Below are positions 33,306 to 44,461 of a stretch of 64,000 bases of DNA, one piece after another (position 1 is the first letter of the stretch; every line of letters begins with the position of its first letter). The notes below the pieces were generated by a model. It ran no database searches. It worked only from the letters and a program-made list of their open reading frames with translations, and was not told the DNA's origin. Source of the stretch: Lytechinus variegatus (taxonomy: Eukaryota > Echinodermata > Echinoidea > Temnopleuroida > Toxopneustidae); contig NC_054743.1 of the NCBI RefSeq assembly GCF_018143015.1, positions 39,078,922 through 39,142,921 on the forward strand, given 5' to 3'. Made by a program: the position numbers and the translations under genes.

Positions 33306-34127
33306 CGAAGATGCCATTTACTTTTGAAGTTCACATTTTTCGATCTGAAAAGTGCTATCCGCTTGTAGAAATAACTGCTATGTAATAATGCGGGAAAGAA
33401 ATCCTTAAAATAGTTTTTTGGTGATTGAATTCAGGAATAACTATAGAAAGTAAAATTGATCGTGGTGAGTGCATGTGCATGGCAACCACATAGCAGTGAC
33501 TTCTATGATTGCCAACCTTAATTGGTGTATAAAAACGAATCGCAACTGATCGAATAGTGTGGAGTTGGATTTCCCCACTAAAAATTGAAATGGATACAAG
33601 AATCAATTTCACGAATAGGTATTCTGCTTAAACCTCTGTCAAATCTGAAAGAGTACTGTCTCCTTTCATTCCATTAATGTCATTGCCAATGAAAATCCAA
33701 ATATACATATAGAGATTGCAACTCTTTACAACTAATTGTATGAATTAATAACTGTCTCTATATTTATCATTTACCAGTTGCTTCTCTTGTATTTCTGTTT
33801 TTGTTCTGTTAATTCACTCCCGTTTGGGTAGGAGTTTAAGAGACCTCGACCATTTTGACCAATGTAACTCCTTAACTGCATTATTGTCTTACATGTATGT
33901 CATGTCGTGTAGTATGTACAGCATACCTACACTAAAAGTTATTTATTTATTTATTCAATTATCTATTCATATTGATTAATCAATTTATTTACTTATTCAT
34001 TCATCATTATCATCTGTATTAACATTCCACAAATTATTTGAGGGACTAAAGCTTATATTCACGATGGGTTTTTTTAGGAAGATTTACAGCATGTCATTTT
34101 TTGTATATGTAATCCATTTGCTCTGTT

Positions 34128-34133
34128 AATAAA
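34128..34133 (+). terminator. Likely PACRG poly(A) signal
   Basis: AATAAA lies about 820 bases after the stop in AT-rich sequence, followed by a GTTTTGTTC stretch that could serve as the downstream element. No earlier clear hexamer is seen. Confidence 0.45.
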
Positions 34134-34769
34134 ATCAAAGAAAGTTTTGTTCTTTGGTGAGATGAAGTATGAAGTAAGATTCATTAATATACTAAACTAT
34201 ATTCTATCAGAAGATCACATGTTTTGTAAATTATAGGCCTTTGTGAACCTTTGTTGATTTGAGATGAATTATTAATAAAAGCGAATCATTATTTCAACTA
34301 AATTCTCAGTGTTGATTATAATCGTCAAACCACTAGGATGTATTCAACAAAAAATGCTCAATAATATTTCTTCTATTTGTAAAACAGAATAAAATCAACT
34401 CTTGTGTATTACAATAGGCTAAATGATGAATATTTATAACCGTCAAGGGCGCCGGAAGCGGGGGGGCAGGGGGCACTTGCCCCCCCAAAGAAAATTTTTG
34501 GGGGCAAAACGAGATTTTGCCCCCCCAATGTGCCCCCCTAAAAGTAGAAAAATTATATTATTGAAGGACAAATGTAAACGATGAAGGCACTTTTCTGCCT
34601 AAGAATTGTCATTTCTTTTGTCAAAAATGAAAAATTCGCCCCTGACGGGGCAATTACACATCTTAGTAAGCCTTGCGTCTTTTGACGAACATGTCCCTCT
34701 GTGAAACATACCTTTGATAGGCCCCTTTTCCATCTTATTTATACAGTGTGATAACGTTTAACCTTTAAA

Positions 34770-35409
34770 CCCCCATTCCACAGAGAACAAGACCGCTGGA
34801 AGACCTTTGAAAGACCATGAATTTTGGTTGATCTTTCAGAGGTCTCTAAATGAACCTACAATGGTCTTTGAGGTCTTACACGAGTCCTGACCAATCTTTC
34901 AGTGGTCGTCGTGGTCTTCATGGGCTCCAAAAAATTTTGAAACGAATCAAAACAGTCTTACAGCGGTCTTACAGGAAAATTGTCTTTCAGTGGTCTTTCA
35001 GAAGTCTTTCAGTGGTCTTTCGATGAACTTTCAAAGGTCTTTATAGTCTTTCATTGATCTTTCGGCAGTCTCTCAAGATTTTTGCGGATATCACTGTAAG
35101 ACTCATGAGAGATTATTGAAAGATCATTGAAAGACCATTGAAAGACCAGGCAAAGTTCATGGAAAGAATTCAGAAAGATCACTTATTGCATAAAAGATCT
35201 CTGACAGACCATTGAAAGATCTCGAGAGGACAAGTCTAAGACCAGTACGACAAGAAATATCCATCAGTCTTTCAGAGTTCTTTGAAGGGTCTTTCTGAGC
35301 CATTCCACAGAGATGACAAATTTCATTGATCTTGAAAACCGCTGTAAGACCTCACCAATTTTAAGTCTTTCAGTGGTCTTTCAATGGTCTCCGTTCTGTG
35401 GAATGGGGG
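34770..35409. mobile_element. 640-bp hairpin element with AAAGACCATTG-type repeats
   Basis: The ends are inverted: CCCCCATTCCACAGA at the left and CTGTGGAATGGGGG at the right. The body is made of many short words: TCTTTCAGTGGTCTTTCA in the left half and the inverted GAAAGACCATTGAAAG in the right half. The 8-bp flanks CCTTTAAA and CCTATTAA both resemble the single CCTTTTAA site of the undisturbed copy 1, which suggests an 8-bp target duplication, as in hAT elements (inference). Confidence 0.8.
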
Positions 35410-35495
35410 CCTATTAATGAATACATTTCAGACTAAAAAAATTGCATGCTGGCTGTGTCGGCTAACAAACGCGCGGTCGCCCAGAAACGCTCAGA

Positions 35496-35654
35496 CCGGG
35501 GTGGTGTTTCATCAATATTTTCGTCCGACAAGTTGTAAGATCGGACAAGTTTCCTGTATTCTGATTGGTTGAGAAGCATTGTTACCATAGTAACTGTCGG
35601 ATAAAACATGACTTGTCGGATAAAACGTCCTACAAGTCATGAAACGCTCCCCGG
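35496..35654. mobile_element. 159-bp MITE inserted in R1 copy 2
   Basis: The left end CCGGGGTGGTGTTTCATCAA and the right end TCATGAAACGCTCCCCGG are inverted. Internally, GTCCGACAAGTTGTAAG pairs with CTTGTCGGATAAAACG. In copy 1 the site reads CTCAAACCGGACCCG (as reverse complement), uninterrupted. Confidence 0.75.
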
Positions 35655-35709
35655 ACCCGATATCACCAACGCGCGTGAACGCTAGTTACTCGAGCAACAT
35701 ATGGAATCT

Positions 35710-37709
35710 GGAAATAGCTGTAAAACCGAATAGTTTAAAGAGTTATAGAGGATTGAGTAGTTGCTTATTGGATAAATGAGAAGATGCTAGCTTGAGTCGG
35801 CGAATGGAGTGCAGAGCAGGAGTACCTCTATCAACTAATCAAGCCTCTTCTTCAACCTTTTCTGGTTTACTGTCTTTATCAGGACTACGCTCGTTTGAAC
35901 AAAAAATTACTCGACTATCAACTGTCTACTTCCTCCTATCAATTTCACTTCTTCCTCTATCCACGTTTTTCGAAAACTCCACATGGTGTACCGTCAACCA
36001 CATCCGCTGTTGGAATGTAATTGTTTTCTTCTAAATAATGTTACATAATGTACATTATGAACTGCCGTAGTTTGTTAGTTCATGATTATTTACAAATGAA
36101 TATTTCCTGGAATTTGATATTCATCATTTCCTAGTTATGGTCACATTTTCCCCAGAAAATATGTAAAGAAAAAAGAAGATTTTGAAGGGGTCATCCAAAA
36201 GTGCTTCCCAGCCATACAAAACATGCCAAAGGAAACACATAAATCGAGTAATGTTTTAAATTTTCAGAAAAGTTTTTAATTGTGAGACAATAATTAAGCA
36301 GTTCATATTTCTTTTTCCTCTAGTTACAAAATATGAAACGTTATGCCTATACATGGATAATCAGGGACTCTCTCCAATGCTGAGGTCAGAATCCTTAAAT
36401 AGAATGGGGATTTAAGCGCTTATCGTCGTCTGCTACGTCAGAACAGTATGACATTTTGAATTTAAAAAGACATTCATTAGAATGTATTTTGTTTCTGTTG
36501 TTACGCTTCTTCTGCTTAATACACTCCTTGAAACTTATGATAATTGTGCTCTCTCGCGTCGTCCGTGTATGTAAATGTACATAAATAAATATTTCTGAAA
36601 GGATGTTGCATGAAAAATGTAATTTCTGGTATTTTGAGTCAATATAAGCGTATTACGTAATTTAATTGATCAGACACGAAAACCACATTCCGAATTAAGC
36701 GATCGTTTTGCGCGTAGATTTTATAGGTTCTCATAAACTCTGAGTATAGTCTTTCGTATTGAATTCTATGTTTAATTCTCAAGAAATTCATTTTTGAATT
36801 CTCTTAGAAACGCAACTTTTAAACTCCATTTTTAACACAAAGTCCTTATCGTGGGGGGGGGTCCCACGCCCTCTCCCCCTCGATCGCTTCGGTATCTCTC
36901 GCTGTCAAAAATATTGTGCCCTCTTCGGGATTTTGCCCCCCCCAAAAAAACTGAAAGTGTTCCGGCGCGCCTGATAACCGTGGAAACGAGTTTATATAAA
37001 GACTTGGGATAATTCAGTTTTCAAAATTCACACTCATTTTCGAGAAAACGTTTGAAGGGCCCGTCTTACAAAGAGTTCCGATTGATCTGTTCAACCACAT
37101 ATATGGACGGCCAGCAACGTCAACATCTAAAATGCAACTTTGTTCAAAACATTTTCGAGATATTTTGTATATCCATACATTCATCGTTCTCTTGAAGATT
37201 CGGTGTGATTCTTTTTGTTTATTAAGGGGAAAAATATAGTATGATTGGATTTCCATACGGTTGAGATTGATGGGATCAATCTTAAGTCTTTGTAAGACAG
37301 AGCCCTGAACTTCTGATCTTGTGAACACTGTCTTATTGACGTGGATTTCGACTGGATATCAACAATTACAAACCAAAACAAGTTTCCGTTCTTCATCCGG
37401 TATTCATCTTTCTCTGAATTCCGTTTTTCTTTATTAGGCTCATCTTTCCTAAAAATAAAGAAAAAAGAAATAATGGGGATACAGGAAAGAAAGTCATGTC
37501 TTGGAGAGGAGGAAATTATTGATTCATTGTTTGAAATATGCATCAAATTCACATTATAACCTTCACGTGGTTCTGCCAGGTTCTCCTAATGTAAAATCTA
37601 CCTGAATCGCAGTTGGGCTGCGTTAAATGGTTTAATATCTCAAACGGCGCCAAGGATAGACATTATGGTTATACTCCAAAGGGTAAATTGCCAAATCGTG
37701 TGCTGCATG
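35710..37709. other. Intergenic DNA without a supported gene
   Basis: Mostly AT-rich. A poly-G/poly-C repeat piece at 36850-36975 ends TTCCGGCGCGCC, like the R1 edge. The overlapping minus-strand frames at 37014-37552 show no domain and no splice support. Confidence 0.5.
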
Positions 37710-38036
37710 CCAACTCGTCCACTCATCACATGGTCTTCCTTCGTTTAGCCTATTGCCATTCTGTCCATCAACATTTCGTCTAACAACTATTTGGTCTGAT
37801 AAACTTTTCGTCTAATCACCAGTTCGTCTATTACTATTTCGTCTCTTAACCAGTTGGTCCAATACTCATTTCCTTTTCATCCATTTCGCCAGATTAACAC
37901 TAAGTCAAATTGTATGTGGACTAAATGGCTATTCGATCAACTGGTTATTTGACGAAATGGTGAGTGGACAAAATGGCAATTCCATGTACTGGACAGTGGA
38001 TGAACTGATGGGAGACCAGAATAGCAGACGAGTTGG
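37710..38036. mobile_element. MITE with CCAACTCGTC ends and TTCGTCTAAT-type words
   Basis: The left end CCAACTCGTCCACTCATCAC and the right end CAGACGAGTTGG are inverted. The interior repeats ATTTCGTCTAA and CAGTTCGTCTA in the left half and GACGAAATGG / GACAAAATGGC in the right half, forming an imperfect foldback of about 327 bp. Confidence 0.7.
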
Positions 38037-38094
38037 TAATTAAGAAGGGTGAAATATGATATTTTCTGAATATCCAGGTCCTAGGTCAAAATAA

Positions 38095-40320
38095 TCATAA
38101 TATCAGCTCGCGCTTCGCACTCGCATTATTTATTAAGTGCTTTCCACATCCACTTCACAGTTCCCCTACACAGTGTTTTAGATTAAAAATATAATTATCT
38201 AACCTTAACTTACTCTATAATTGTGCATTGTCAGATCGGAATATCAAATATTTTCTGCTCGCGCTTTGCGCTCGCAATATCACCCATCAATTACCAAATT
38301 ACCCACCCTTTTTCATTTTATGATTTACAAGAAATGTAAGTGTCCCATTTTTAGGTCTGAAATCTCTTTTTTTCTGCTCACGCTTCGCGCTCGCATCCAT
38401 TGTTTGGTTTTATACCCATGCCGTTAATAATTACAAAAAGTGCTTAGAATGTCAATTTTTTTTAGGTCGGAATGTCAAAAAAAATTGTCTCGCGCTTCGC
38501 GCTGGCATTATTCAACAGTGGAAATATGTATCTTCATGGATTACTGCAAAACGTCCTTAACAGGTCCCTTTCAGGCGCGGATCCAGGAGGGGCCGAGCCG
38601 GCCCCGGCCCCCCCCCCCTATTTTTTGACAACCTGCAGAAAAAAAGTGTACTCTTTAACTTCATAGAAACTATGAAAAAACAGAAGAAAAGTAAAAAAGA
38701 GGTATCATACCCATGATGTGTAATTTTCAGGCTCGTAACGGCCGGCCCGACCCCGGGCCCGACCCCAAAGGAAACCCAAAAAAAAGGTGAGGGGAAGAAT
38801 TTGAAAATAAACTTTACATACAAATTTTCGCTCGCGCTTCGCCCTCGCATTGCCTTTGTAATCAATCCCATTTAAGATGATTCAATGGCACTTATATATC
38901 CAGTTCTGAAATCAATTTGCACACAATATTTTAGCTCGCACATCAAGCTTTCATTATTTTTTTTGATTTACACAAATATATCAAAAATTTCAGCTCGCGC
39001 TGCGCGCTCGCATTGTTTGATTTGTTAGTTACCTATTCTCTTTGGAAATTCTTACCAAAATTTGTCAAAATGCTCCTTTATCATGTCAGTATATAAGAAA
39101 ATTAAGCTCGTGCTTCGCGCTCGCATTTAATTGTTTGAGACACACAGCTTGTTCTTTATTTAAAGGACAAGTCCACCCCAACAAAAACTTGATTTGAATA
39201 AAAATAGAAAAATTCAACAAGCATAACATTGAAATTTTCATCAAAATCAGAAGTAAAATAAGAAGGTTATGGCATTTTAAAGTTTTGCTTATTTTCAACA
39301 AAATAGTTATATGAACGAGCCAGTTACATCCAAATGAAGAGTGGAGGACATCACTCACTCACTATTTCTTTTGTATTTTATTATACGAAATATGAAATAT
39401 TGTTATTTTCTCGTCATGTGAAATGAAGTTTCATTCCTTCCTGAACACGTGGAATTCCATTATTTTAACATTTTGTGCTTCAGGCAAATTTACGTCAAAT
39501 TCGTAAAAATTGAAATATTGTCCGGGAATATTGTATAGTTCAAACAATAAAAATCAAAAGAAATAGTGAGTGAGTGACATCATCGACTATCTCATTTGGA
39601 TCGATGTAACTGGCTCGTTCATATAACTATTTTGTTGAAAATAAGCGAAACTTTGGAATGTCATTACTCTTTTTATTTTACATCCGATTTTGATGAAATT
39701 TTCAGCATTGTGCTTGTCTGATTTTTCTCTATTGATTCAAATAAACATTTTTCTAAGGTGGACTTGACCTTTAAATAAAAACGCACTCATAGACTGTCCA
39801 GTTTTCAGGTCGGAATATCAGAATATTGAGCTCGCGCTTCTCACTCTCATTATTTAATTGGTAATACTTGTATCCTCTTCATTAATCACTAAAAAACAGT
39901 CCTAATTGAGTACCTTTTCACGTTACTATAATAGAATTTCGGCTCGCGGTTCGCGCTCGCAATGTTTAGTTGGATACTTATCTCTTTTTTTCATGATTAT
40001 ACAATCTCCTCAGAATCTTCAGGTCTAAGGACATAAAATATCAAAGAATTTGAGCTCGCGCTTCGCGCTCGCATATACCTTATCTTGTTTATAACAATGA
40101 AAACTAACATATACTTAAAACTTCAGTCTTTAGTTAGGACTACCCCCCGAAAAACCACAAAAAAAAATTCAGATTACAGCGGCCAAGCGAGAAAAAAGTT
40201 TATGAAAATATTTTTCGCCCCCCCCCCCCCTATTGGCGAAAGCTGGATCCGCCCCTGCCTTTCCGATCAAGCCAGAACCCATACTAAAAATTTCTGCTCG
40301 CGCTTCGCGCTCGCAGTTAT
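38095..40320. repeat. Large cluster of the GCTCGCGCTTCGCGCTCGC repeat (about 12 units)
   Basis: The motif recurs at about 38105, 38258, 38375, 38490, 38827, 38933 (decayed), 38990, 39103, 39828, 39951, 40051 and 40293. It is always preceded by a phrase like GGTCGGAATATCAAAA and followed by AT-rich DNA, with spacing of roughly 100-150 bp. The gaps hold two G/C-tract transposon ends (38570-38630, 40220-40260) and a TTAA foldback element. No coding content is supported. Confidence 0.85.
39160..39774. mobile_element. TTAA-flanked foldback element, copy 2
   Basis: This is the same family as 32170-32785. It starts TTAAAGGACAAGTCCACCCC and ends AAGGTGGACTTGACCTTTAA. The arms are inverted over about 230 bases, with GAACGAGCCAGTTACATC at about 39315 facing GATGTAACTGGCTCGTTC at about 39603. 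It is inserted between units of the GC-motif cluster. Confidence 0.88.
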
Positions 40321-40668
40321 TATCTAGTTACATAAACGCATCTTGTTCAGGTTCACAAACATTGCCAAGAATATTCAATTTTCAGAAAAAAATACGTGAA
40401 ATTCCAAAAATTTAAATATATAGGGCTTATGAGATTATTACACTTTATGATGTTTTATGAGAATAAAGCTAAGAAATAACTGAAAGGATAACGGCAATTT
40501 GCCCCCCCCCCCATTTTTCACGACCAAGAAAAAAAGAGAAAAGAAAAGGGATAAAGGTGAAATATAGGCCTATTAATTTCCAAACGTTATGTCAAAATCT
40601 ATCACGAACTTTGACTTTTGTAATAAAATTTTTTCACTTCCAGCTTCTTGATATGTTTATGCGATATG

Positions 40669-43600
40669 CCCGGAGGGGCCACTTACATTGACGAGTGGAT
40701 ACCATGCGCGACCAAAAAAACACGTAAAAAGGATGTCTTTTTCACGATAGGGCACGTTACGTACGTAACGTGATAAGGGTGTCAAAAACACAAAAATAAT
40801 GAAAAAAGGGTATCTGTTTCGCTAGGAAAATTACGTGTTTAGGGTCGAATTTGCGGGGATGATAAAACAAAATTCAAATGTTTTATAAAGGATGTCCTTT
40901 TTGCCCCAACACTTCGTGTTTAGAGTCCCATTTGCGCGAGGTGTAGAAGAAGGGGTCGTACTAAACCAAATAAGGTAAAGCCGACGACCGAAGGACCCGT
41001 AACAATAAAACATTCCTGTACTTGTGTAGGGGTTCATTTCAGGGAATATTTGCCAAGAGTATATGGTCAATTCCAGCGTAACGGACATGACGTTCAGACA
41101 ATTTTTTGTAATTCAAAGGTTTATACAGTAGAATTAGCAGTCATTCGATAATTGTTACTAAGCTTATCAGACACATTTAAGTATCAGTTACATACACATA
41201 AAATTTCAAATCATTTCGTTGAACAGTTGCGGAGAAATTGCACTCTTTGTGAGCGTAACGGACATGACACGAAATGGACGAAGCATTTTTACCTCCTATT
41301 GCTTATCAAAATTCCTGTGAATTCTTAGATTGCATGAACCTGACGTTGGTGTTAATTTAACCTTAAGATCATGCTCTATCCATAAAATGGTGTTTAACAA
41401 CAGTTTTGCAGTGCATTCTGTATTCCTATCTCAAAATGTAGCGTAACGGACATGACACACGAAGCGTAACGGACATGACAGTTTTGTCCACTTTTTGTAA
41501 GCGAATATAATTATTTTATTACAAGATGTGGTACAAGTCTAATTGTTTACATGTTAAGGCTAGAGGTTAGAGACACATATCATAACTGGTAATCTATAAT
41601 ATCTCCTATTATTTTGCAATTTGAGAGGGGGTCTTTTTGTACAATATTTATAAAACCCAAAAATATTTAGAAAAATTTATTTCACACCGGTTAACAACAG
41701 TTAATGAGTATTTTCCAGTTACTACCATCCACCACACCTAATTAAAGGAGAAAAAGTTGATAGAAAAGATTATTTTTTATTCATGCCTCAATATTTGATA
41801 ATATACTAGCGTAACGGACATGACACCCTTATGAAGTGAACTTCATCAGCACTTCTTAGTTTGAAAATGAAAGAAATATGAATAATGAATGTAATTTTGT
41901 AACAGCAAAGTACCTTTACTAACACTAAAGAAAAATATGTAGATATTATTAGCAGGTATCATTAATTTAATAGCTATAGCCTAAGTGATAATTTTATATC
42001 TAATACAATGTTTATCATACCACTACGGCACACTGAGAAGACCAAATCTCATTTTTTGTGAGAAGAAAACAAAATGTACCAGACCTGTATAAATCCAAGA
42101 TGAACATATTATGGAATGTATTGTATGATAAAGAACATGTACTAGTATTAATGTCAGCTTTAAGATTACAAAAAATGGTATTAAAAAGTATTTTAATAAA
42201 AATTTAATAGCAGTACCTGGAAACCGGTCTTTCATTATCGATTAGGGATATGAGTTGAAAGGCAATCGAAATGTTTGTACATGTATTAGCTTCTGAGATT
42301 TTTTTTCATTCAAAATAACTATCATCCTGAGTATAATCATCCTTTCATCAAATCTTGCGGATGTTCTAAATCTTACGATCTTGCTTGCTGACAAATGTGG
42401 CTGTATCTAATTTCGTTGTATTATCCGTGCTGCTTGTGTACAATTGAAGATACATCATTCAATTGTGATTATGGCTGACCAAAATACTATGATGACATCG
42501 CGCCACATTCTTTCCACGGCCCCTTTGCTTTGTGATACTGCAAAGAAGTGCCGCTGTAGATTCATGGATTCATAGAGCTACATCATGTAACACAGATATC
42601 CGAATACGAACTTGCTTTTAAATGTGAGCCCGTGCCATCACTGAAGAAGTACATGTACATGTAGAGGTTGGAGAAAGTCAGATACTTTGAAGTACCGTAA
42701 TATCATCAATGATAATGAATTCACAAGTTGGAGTTTTATCATGCTCCAAACTGTCAGTGCAAAAACCTAAGATAATCAAATGTTTCTTCAAACACAAATG
42801 ATGCAGATTGTGATCTGAGTATGTTGCCAGATCTAGCTGCATCTTATCCTAATATAATATGTGGCATACCATTAATTCTCAGAAAAATCTACCAGAACAA
42901 GAGCTGAACTTTCATCATTCACCAACTTCTAAAAATAGCTTGAATGACATGCAGATTCTAGGAAATATTACATTCAGCTATCCTAAAACAATTGAGACTG
43001 ACCTCAGTCTGTGACACTGAGCCTAATATTTTGTTTTTGTGAATGCTGCCTTTTGCCATATATAAGGTGTCATGTCCGTTACGCGAATTGTCATGTCCGT
43101 TACGCCATTTTTTATGAAAATGAGAAGTGGTAAGGGAAAATGATTGGTACACATGGTAGGGGGTTTAATTCTAACATAGAATCTGAATCTGCAATACCTT
43201 TAGACAAATTTCCTGTAAGCTGTGAAAACTTTAAGTGAAAAACGTAACGGACATGACACTGATAATGGTAAAGAAATCACACAAATCTGAAGGCAGATTT
43301 CTCTAACATTGATGAATGGCATGAAATTTAACGATTATTTTCTGTTGATTTAAACATTAATAAACTATTCAAAAGTTAAAAGAGACCTCTGGGACCTTGT
43401 TTGCTTTTAGTAGAGACAGGAAAGATGAATTGTTTAAAAATAGCCACATTTTTTACATTTTGCAATTTACTATTCTATTTTTTTGATGATGGAAAAAAAT
43501 ACCAAATTTTATTAATATTGTGATTTTTCTATTGGAAATTGAGACTTTATAAATTACTTTTTAAGAAAATTTGACTGCTTAAGTGAAATCTGAAACTTCA

Positions 43601-43799
43601 TTTTTTCTCTAAAGTGAACATTTTCCATGGAATTGCCCATATCGTTTTGTTTCCAATACTTGTTAAGGGTAGGGTTTCACACGCCAATACTTGTTAGGGG
43701 GTGCATTTTCAGAATATGGAAATTACGTGTTTAGGGTGCTTTTCGAGACCCCATGGTCGCGCATGGTATCCACTTGTGAATGGAAGTGGCCCCCCCGGG
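40669..43799. mobile_element. Family E element (8-bp target duplication), split by a nested transposon
   Basis: The termini are inverted: GGGGCCACTTACATTGACGA at the left and CACTTGTGAATGGAAGTGGC at the right, extended by GTGGATACCATGCGCGACC. The 8-bp flank GCGATATG is present on both sides (40661-40668 and 43800-43807). The uninterrupted sister copy is at 54707-55240 (inverted orientation). The interruption is at 41064-43639. No transposase frame survives in the element's own sequence. Confidence 0.82.
41064..43639. mobile_element. 2.6-kb TA-flanked transposon with eight GCGTAACGGACATGAC-type repeats
   Basis: The ends are TGGTCAATTCCA (left) and the reverse complement of TGGAATTGCCCA (right), each flanked by TA (41062-41063 and 43640-41), and it interrupts an E element. 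A GCGTAACGGACATGACAC motif or close variant occurs at 41076, 41253, 41441, 41464 and 41809 in direct orientation, at 43067 and 43089 inverted, and at 43243 direct. No ORF above about 70 codons with a recognisable domain was seen, so it is probably non-autonomous. The motifs resemble clustered subterminal transposase-binding sites. I do not recognise the family. Confidence 0.75.
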
Positions 43800-43809
43800 G
43801 CGATATGCC

Positions 43810-44240
43810 GTATCGATCGAGCCCCCTCCAAATTTTTGGCTCATTACGCCACCGGGACAACCCATATCAAAAAGATAAACAAAAATAAACTTTTAGCGGC
43901 CGATCGGGGAGAATATGGGTGAAAAAAAAAAAAATCGCCGCTCCCGCCAATAGCCCCCCCCCCCCCTCCTATTGGCGGGAGCTGGATCCACCCCTAGTTT
44001 CTGTCTCGTAAAAAGGGGGATATCCCTGCGACATATGCGTAAATCGTGCACTGAACTGGAGGCAGTATCCCCCCCCCCCCCGGTTTGCACCCCGATGTTC
44101 AAGTGGAGGGACCCCCGCCCCCCCCCCCCCCGCAGTTGAAAACTTAGTAGCAAAGGTGATAAATTTGAATATTGCTTGGGCTCCCCCCCCAAAAAAAGAA
44201 GAGGGGACTCGAATACAAGACTAGTAATCACGTGTAGGCC
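43810..44240. repeat. Stack of G/C-tract transposon ends
   Basis: GGCTCATTACGCCACC (a family F end), then CTATTGGCGGGAGCTGGATC after a poly-C tract. The latter closely resembles CTATTGGCGAAAGCTGGATC at about 40229-40248. Two further poly-C tracts follow, at about 44070 and 44120. The frames read through here are artefacts of repeats. Confidence 0.6.
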
Positions 44241-44351
44241 TACATTACAAAATTATCATTATGCAATATTTTCGTGTATGTCGAGCGTGCTAACACTATA
44301 CTGGTCACTGTTCTTGTTCTGGCACATTTGGTGGCTTGATCAATATCAAAC

Positions 44352-44461
44352 ATGCCCGATAAGAAAGAAATCGAAGGATCTGTGAGTGGAGAGGGGGATG
44401 CTAAGCCAAAGTTGAAACCATGCTGTGCCTGTCCAGAAACGAAAAAAGTCAGAGATGCATG
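44352..44461 (+). CDS. COX17: COX17 exon 1
   Basis: The ATG has A at -3. The exon encodes the N-terminus and the CCAC copper site up to RDA plus two bases of a Cys codon. The donor is gtaagt. Confidence 0.95.

Larger units (their letters stand above)
34446..35709 (+). repeat. Dispersed repeat R1, copy 2, with two nested insertions
   Basis: The outer parts (34446-34769, 35410-35495 and 35655-35709) match copy 1 (124-635) in inverted orientation. Shared phrases include CAAGGGCGCCGGAAGC, GCGTCTTTTGACGAAC, CCCAGAAACGCTCA and GTTACTCGAGCAACATATGG. It is broken by a 640-bp hairpin element and a 159-bp MITE. Confidence 0.8.

Noticed and set aside
37014..37552. Two overlapping minus-strand frames of 104 and 123 codons
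   Set aside because: AT-rich, no recognisable motif, no splice or poly(A) support. They look like chance frames.
43691..43922. Short plus-strand frames (65-73 codons) near 43700
   Set aside because: They are translated family E transposon ends; the same frame recurs antisense at about 54553-54816.
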